Shown here one piece after another: positions 13,581-17,045 of a DNA stretch of 17,045 nucleotides. Position 1 is the first letter of the stretch; every line of letters begins with the position of its first letter. The stretch is from Acidobacteriota bacterium (GTDB lineage: Bacteria > Acidobacteriota > Terriglobia > Acidiferrales > UBA7541), in contig PMOV01000183.1 in NCBI GenBank assembly GCA_003161195.1, positions 22,604 to 39,648 on the forward strand, written 5' to 3'. The position numbers and the translations under genes were made by a program. Below the pieces are notes generated by a model. The model was not told the DNA's origin, did not search any database, and saw only the letters and a program-made list of their open reading frames with translations.

Positions 13581-13955
13581 ATGATCTGGGACCGCGTATA
13601 CGCGTTCGTAAAGAAAATTCCTCGGGGCAAGGTGTTGACCTATGGGGCCGTGGCCAAGGCTACGCTGATCCCTGGCGGTGCGCGGGCTGCGGGCCGCGCG
13701 ATGCACGCGACGCCCAAGGGCCGAGGTATTCCATGGCACCGGGTCGTCGGCGCGGGCGGGAGGCTATTGATCCGCGAGCCTTATGCTTCGCTGCAGAAAA
13801 AGCTGCTCCTGACCGAAGGCGCGCGCGTCGTCGAATCGCGCGTGGACATGAAGACCGCTGCTTGGAATCCTTTGCCTGTTATGAAACGCGTCACGAAAAA
13901 TGCCCAACGCGCCAAGCCCGCTGGGCGAAAAACTGCCCGAAATAAAGCCTCCTGA
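13581..13955 (+). CDS. atl: Alkyltransferase-like (ATL) DNA-binding protein
   Basis: 124-residue member of the MGMT fold. It has the tryptophan substitution that defines ATL proteins: PWHRV at 51-55, with W52 where MGMT has the alkyl-accepting cysteine (PCHRV). It therefore cannot remove alkyl groups itself. Known ATLs flip and hold O6-alkylguanine and hand it to nucleotide excision repair. IPRGKVLTYGAVA contains the expected base-flipping tyrosine (Y21), and GGARAAGRAM contains the arginine finger (R35). The tail after about 100 is Lys/Arg-rich, which could add DNA affinity. ATG 13581 fits the family start (MIWDRVYAFVKKIP). AAGGAG at 13562-13567 is rather far (13 bases). The frame is open upstream to 13494, and ATG 13521 is an alternative with no ribosome site. 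The gene is divergent from the Clp-like unit. Confidence 0.9.
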   Translation: MIWDRVYAFVKKIPRGKVLTYGAVAKATLIPGGARAAGRAMHATPKGRGIPWHRVVGAGGRLLIREPYASLQKKLLLTEGARVVESRVDMKTAAWNPLPVMKRVTKNAQRAKPAGRKTARNKAS

Positions 13956-13974
13956 TCCTGCGTAATACCCGGGA

Positions 13975-13991
13975 GAGCGAAATGCTCGCTC
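13975..13991. terminator. Small hairpin after atl, weak terminator candidate
   Basis: GAGCGA (13975-13980) and TCGCTC (13986-13991) form a perfect 6-bp stem with a 5-base loop, 20 bases after the atl stop. GGG/CCC just outside can lengthen it. No T run follows, so an intrinsic terminator is not well supported. Confidence 0.25.
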
Positions 13992-14039
13992 GGCCCGCGG
14001 CGCGGCAGCAGGTCTGCGTCAACAAACCGCCACCTGCGG

Positions 14040-14050
14040 TATGCTATACG
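14040..14050 (+). promoter_or_regulatory. Possible -10 element of the ABC transporter operon
   Basis: Overlapping TATGCT (14040-14045) and TATACG (14045-14050) lie 10-20 bases before ATG 14061. No matching -35 box is seen. If used, the mRNA leader would be about 3-9 bases, which agrees with the lack of a Shine-Dalgarno sequence. Confidence 0.25.
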
Positions 14051-14060
14051 TTCTTAAAAC

Positions 14061-14977
<917 letters not shown>

Positions 14978-14981
<4 letters not shown>

Positions 14982-15937
14982 CCAACTTCGTCAGCCTCAC
15001 GCGCATGCGCATCCAGCTCGCGCTGCGCAATCGTATGTTCATCTTCTTTAGCGTAATCATGCCAATGGGATTTTTCTTCCTGTATTCCGGAGTGTTCGCT
15101 CAAAGCGTTCCCTATAAAGTCGCCTACTACCTCGGTCCCATTCTCTCTCTTACCGTGATGGGTAGTTTCTGGGGACTCAGTGCCGCGCTGGTTATGTTCC
15201 GCGAACAGGGCATCCTGAGACGCTTTCACGTTACCCCGATCACCCCCGGCGACATGCTCGCCTCCAGCATCGTTGCCAACTACGTGCTGACCTTGCCTAC
15301 CGTCGCCGTCGAGCTTTTTTTCGCTCGCACTATTTTTCACGTGCACAACTTTGGCGACTGGAGTTCCATCTTCCTGCTAATGACCGTCGGAATCATCTCC
15401 TTCGGCTCCTTGGGTCTGGTCGTCGCCAGCGTCACCAACACCATGCAGGAAACCCAAGTCATCAACCAACTCCTCTGGCTCCCGTTGATCTTCCTCTCCG
15501 GCGCCACCTTCCCTTTGGCCTTTCTGCCGAAGACGGTCCAACGCGTAGGCCTCTTCCTCCCCGCTACGTATCTGGTAAATGGTCTCCAACAAGCCGTTTT
15601 TCACGATCGCCACCCATGGCAACTGCGCGTGGAATGGCTTTCGCTTGGTAGTTGGGCGGTCCTCACGTTCTTCGTGTCCTCCCAATTGTTCCGCTGGGAG
15701 CCGGAATCTAAAATCCCACGCAAGGCCAAACTCTGGGCTCTTGCCACTGCCATCCCCTTTTTCTTTCTAGGCATTTGGGAAATTCGCAAAGACGACATTA
15801 TCCGTGAGGCCAAAGTTTCCTTCTTCGAAGTTGAACATCCGGCGATGCCGCAGATGCCTCCATCCGTCGCGCAACCCGAAAAGCCGTCTGCATCGGATCC
15901 CAGCGGTAAACCCAGCCAACCCGCTGCGAAGCCATAA
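14978..15937 (+). CDS. ABC-2 type transporter permease with extra C-terminal helix and Pro-rich tail
   Basis: 319-residue membrane subunit pairing with the ATPase gene it overlaps. Hydrophobic segments at about 20-42, 51-74, 95-118, 130-152, 162-184 and 220-238 give the six helices normal for the ABC-2 family. A seventh lies at about 250-268 (WALATAIPFFFLGIWEI). The last 30 residues are hydrophilic and rich in Pro, Ser and Lys. The FREQGILRRFHVTPITPGDM loop between helices 2 and 3 is the typical cytoplasmic coupling region. The start is TTG 14978, supported by AAGGAGG at 14963-14969, eight bases upstream, and by the overlap with the ATPase TGA. Upstream in-frame sequence is Arg-rich and antisense-like, so a longer form is unlikely. 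Confidence 0.92.
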
Positions 15938-16001
15938 CCAACGCCGCAAAGTCACCGCCCAATTTGGTCGATTGTCCTTGCAACTCTGCGTGCAGGCCGG
16001 A

Positions 16002-16030
16002 TTGACGCTCCGCAGCCCCTGCCGTATTCT
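16002..16030 (+). promoter_or_regulatory. Predicted sigma70-type promoter for ilvE
   Basis: TTGACG (16002-16007) and TATTCT (16025-16030) with the ideal 17-base spacer, in the 170-base gap before ilvE. The leader would be about 70 bases. The -35 box matches at five of six bases and the -10 box at four of six. Confidence 0.5.
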
Positions 16031-16107
16031 CGAAATGGGAGTGAACGCCGCTCGCTGCGAAAATCCAAACGCGCGAGCCGCCACCCAACGCACCAGGAGC
16101 GAACGAA

Positions 16108-17045
16108 ATGCCCATCCCGAAAACCGAAAAAATCTGGCACAACGGCAAGTTCATCAATTGGGACGACGCCACGCTCCACGTCCTCTCTCACGTGGTCGGC
16201 TATGGTTCCGCAGTGTTTGAAGGCATCCGCTGTTATGAGACCAAGCAGGGTCCCGCCATCTTCCGCGTGCGCGAACACATGCAGCGCCTCATTAACTCAG
16301 CGAAGATTTACCGTATGGCGCTGCCCTTCCACCTGGACGAATTCGTCAACGTGGCCACCGAACTCGTCGCCCTCAACAAACTAAAATCCTGCTACATCAA
16401 GCCCATCGTCCTGCGCGGCTACGGCGACGCCGGCGTCAACCCGCTCAACAATCCCATCGAAATTTACATGGCCTGCTGGTCGTGGGGCGCCTATCTCGGC
16501 CCCGAAGCCTTAAGCAAGGGCGTCGACGTCGGTATCAGCTCCTGGACACGCATCGCCCCCAACACCCTCCCCGCCATGTCCAAGGCCGCCGCCAACTATA
16601 TGAACTCGCAACTCATCCGCATGGAAGCTACCTTCAACGGCTTCGCGGAAGGTATTGCCCTCGACTCCTCCGGCTATCTCAGCGAAGGCTCCGGCATGAA
16701 CGTTTTCCTGGTCCACGAGGGCACGCTGTACACCCCGCCGCTCGGCGCCAGCATTCTGCCCGGCATCACGCGGGACACTGTCGTCAAGCTCGCCATGGAT
16801 CTGGACATCCCCGTCAAAGAAGCCACCATTCCCCGCGAGATGCTCTACATCGCCGACGAAGTGTTCTTCGTTGGCACCGCCGTCGAGGTCACCCCCATCC
16901 GCTCCGTCGACCACATCGTCGTAGGCAAAGGTACCGCCGGTCCAGTCACCAAGAAATTGCAAGATGCTTTCTTCGGCATCACGAGCGGCACGGCTCCGGA
17001 CCGACACAACTGGCTGACCCCAGTGGGCGCGACTGTTCGCGCCCC
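16108..17045 (+). CDS. ilvE: Branched-chain amino acid aminotransferase, 3'-truncated by window
   Basis: PLP-dependent fold-type IV transaminase interconverting Leu/Ile/Val and their 2-oxo acids with glutamate. 312 residues are visible and the last block (FFGI...HNWLTPV) is the usual C-terminus, so only a few codons are probably missing. GYGSAVFEGIRCYET (31-45) is the family N-terminal block. The PLP lysine is K159 in TLPAMSKAAANYMNSQL. EGSGMNVFLV and PGITRDTVVKLA hold the phosphate-binding and substrate-site residues, and ADEVFFVGTAVEVTPI is the classic C-terminal motif. CAGGAG at 16094-16099 lies eight bases before ATG 16108. A good sigma70-like promoter sits at 16002-16030, so it is probably transcribed separately from the ABC genes. 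Codons strongly favour C endings. Confidence 0.97.
   Translation, partial: MPIPKTEKIWHNGKFINWDDATLHVLSHVVGYGSAVFEGIRCYETKQGPAIFRVREHMQRLINSAKIYRMALPFHLDEFVNVATELVALNKLKSCYIKPIVLRGYGDAGVNPLNNPIEIYMACWSWGAYLGPEALSKGVDVGISSWTRIAPNTLPAMSKAAANYMNSQLIRMEATFNGFAEGIALDSSGYLSEGSGMNVFLVHEGTLYTPPLGASILPGITRDTVVKLAMDLDIPVKEATIPREMLYIADEVFFVGTAVEVTPIRSVDHIVVGKGTAGPVTKKLQDAFFGITSGTAPDRHNWLTPVGATVRA

Noticed and set aside
16035..16107. Leader peptide/attenuator upstream of ilvE
   Set aside because: The only leader reading (from ATG 16035) has no run of Leu, Ile or Val codons and no terminator stem, and it runs on into ilvE out of frame.

Overview
The window is a G+C-rich bacterial chromosome segment of compact, short-spaced operons. 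The organism is probably an acidobacterium. This is an inference from the combination of gene types, not a marker-gene result: a fused FTCD-type formimidoyltransferase-cyclodeaminase, split glycine decarboxylase subunits, an alkyltransferase-like protein, and tandem stand-alone Clp-like ATPases.

Layout. (1) 1-3500, + strand: the end of the histidine-utilisation operon, with the urocanate hydratase C-terminus (hutU), imidazolonepropionase (hutI) and a two-domain glutamate formimidoyltransferase/formimino-THF cyclodeaminase. (2) 3549-4586, +: a secreted protein of unknown function, apparently the last gene of that run. (3) 4627-5158, - strand: two overlapping small genes, a ten-cysteine zinc-ribbon-like protein and a possible degenerate GHKL/RsbW-like protein. 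(4) 5333-9910, +: the glycine cleavage genes gcvT-gcvH-gcvPA-gcvPB, with the last three in a tight or overlapping arrangement. (5) 10021-13212, -: a three-gene unit with a 158-residue unknown protein followed by two close paralogous AAA+ ATPases that resemble only the second (D2) module of ClpA/ClpB/ClpC. (6) 13581-13955, +: an alkyltransferase-like (ATL) DNA repair protein with Trp in place of the MGMT cysteine. (7) 14061-15937, +: an ABC-2 exporter (ATPase plus permease, overlapping). (8) 16108-17045, +: branched-chain aminotransferase ilvE, cut by the window end.

How they fit together. The left half is a one-carbon/tetrahydrofolate neighbourhood. Histidine breakdown delivers its formimino carbon to THF (methenyl-THF plus ammonia), and the glycine cleavage system delivers methylene-THF plus ammonia. 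Lpd (the L protein) and hutH are not in the window.

The least explained part is the 10.0-13.2 kb unit. Its two ATPases keep an 'MGF' tripeptide where ClpA and ClpC carry their ClpP-docking loop, they lack the N and D1 domains, and a perfect 8-bp dyad lies over the predicted promoter. I consider this the best candidate for an undescribed system here. A second notable signal is a reversal of G/C strand asymmetry near 8.36 kb, which appears independent of gene direction.
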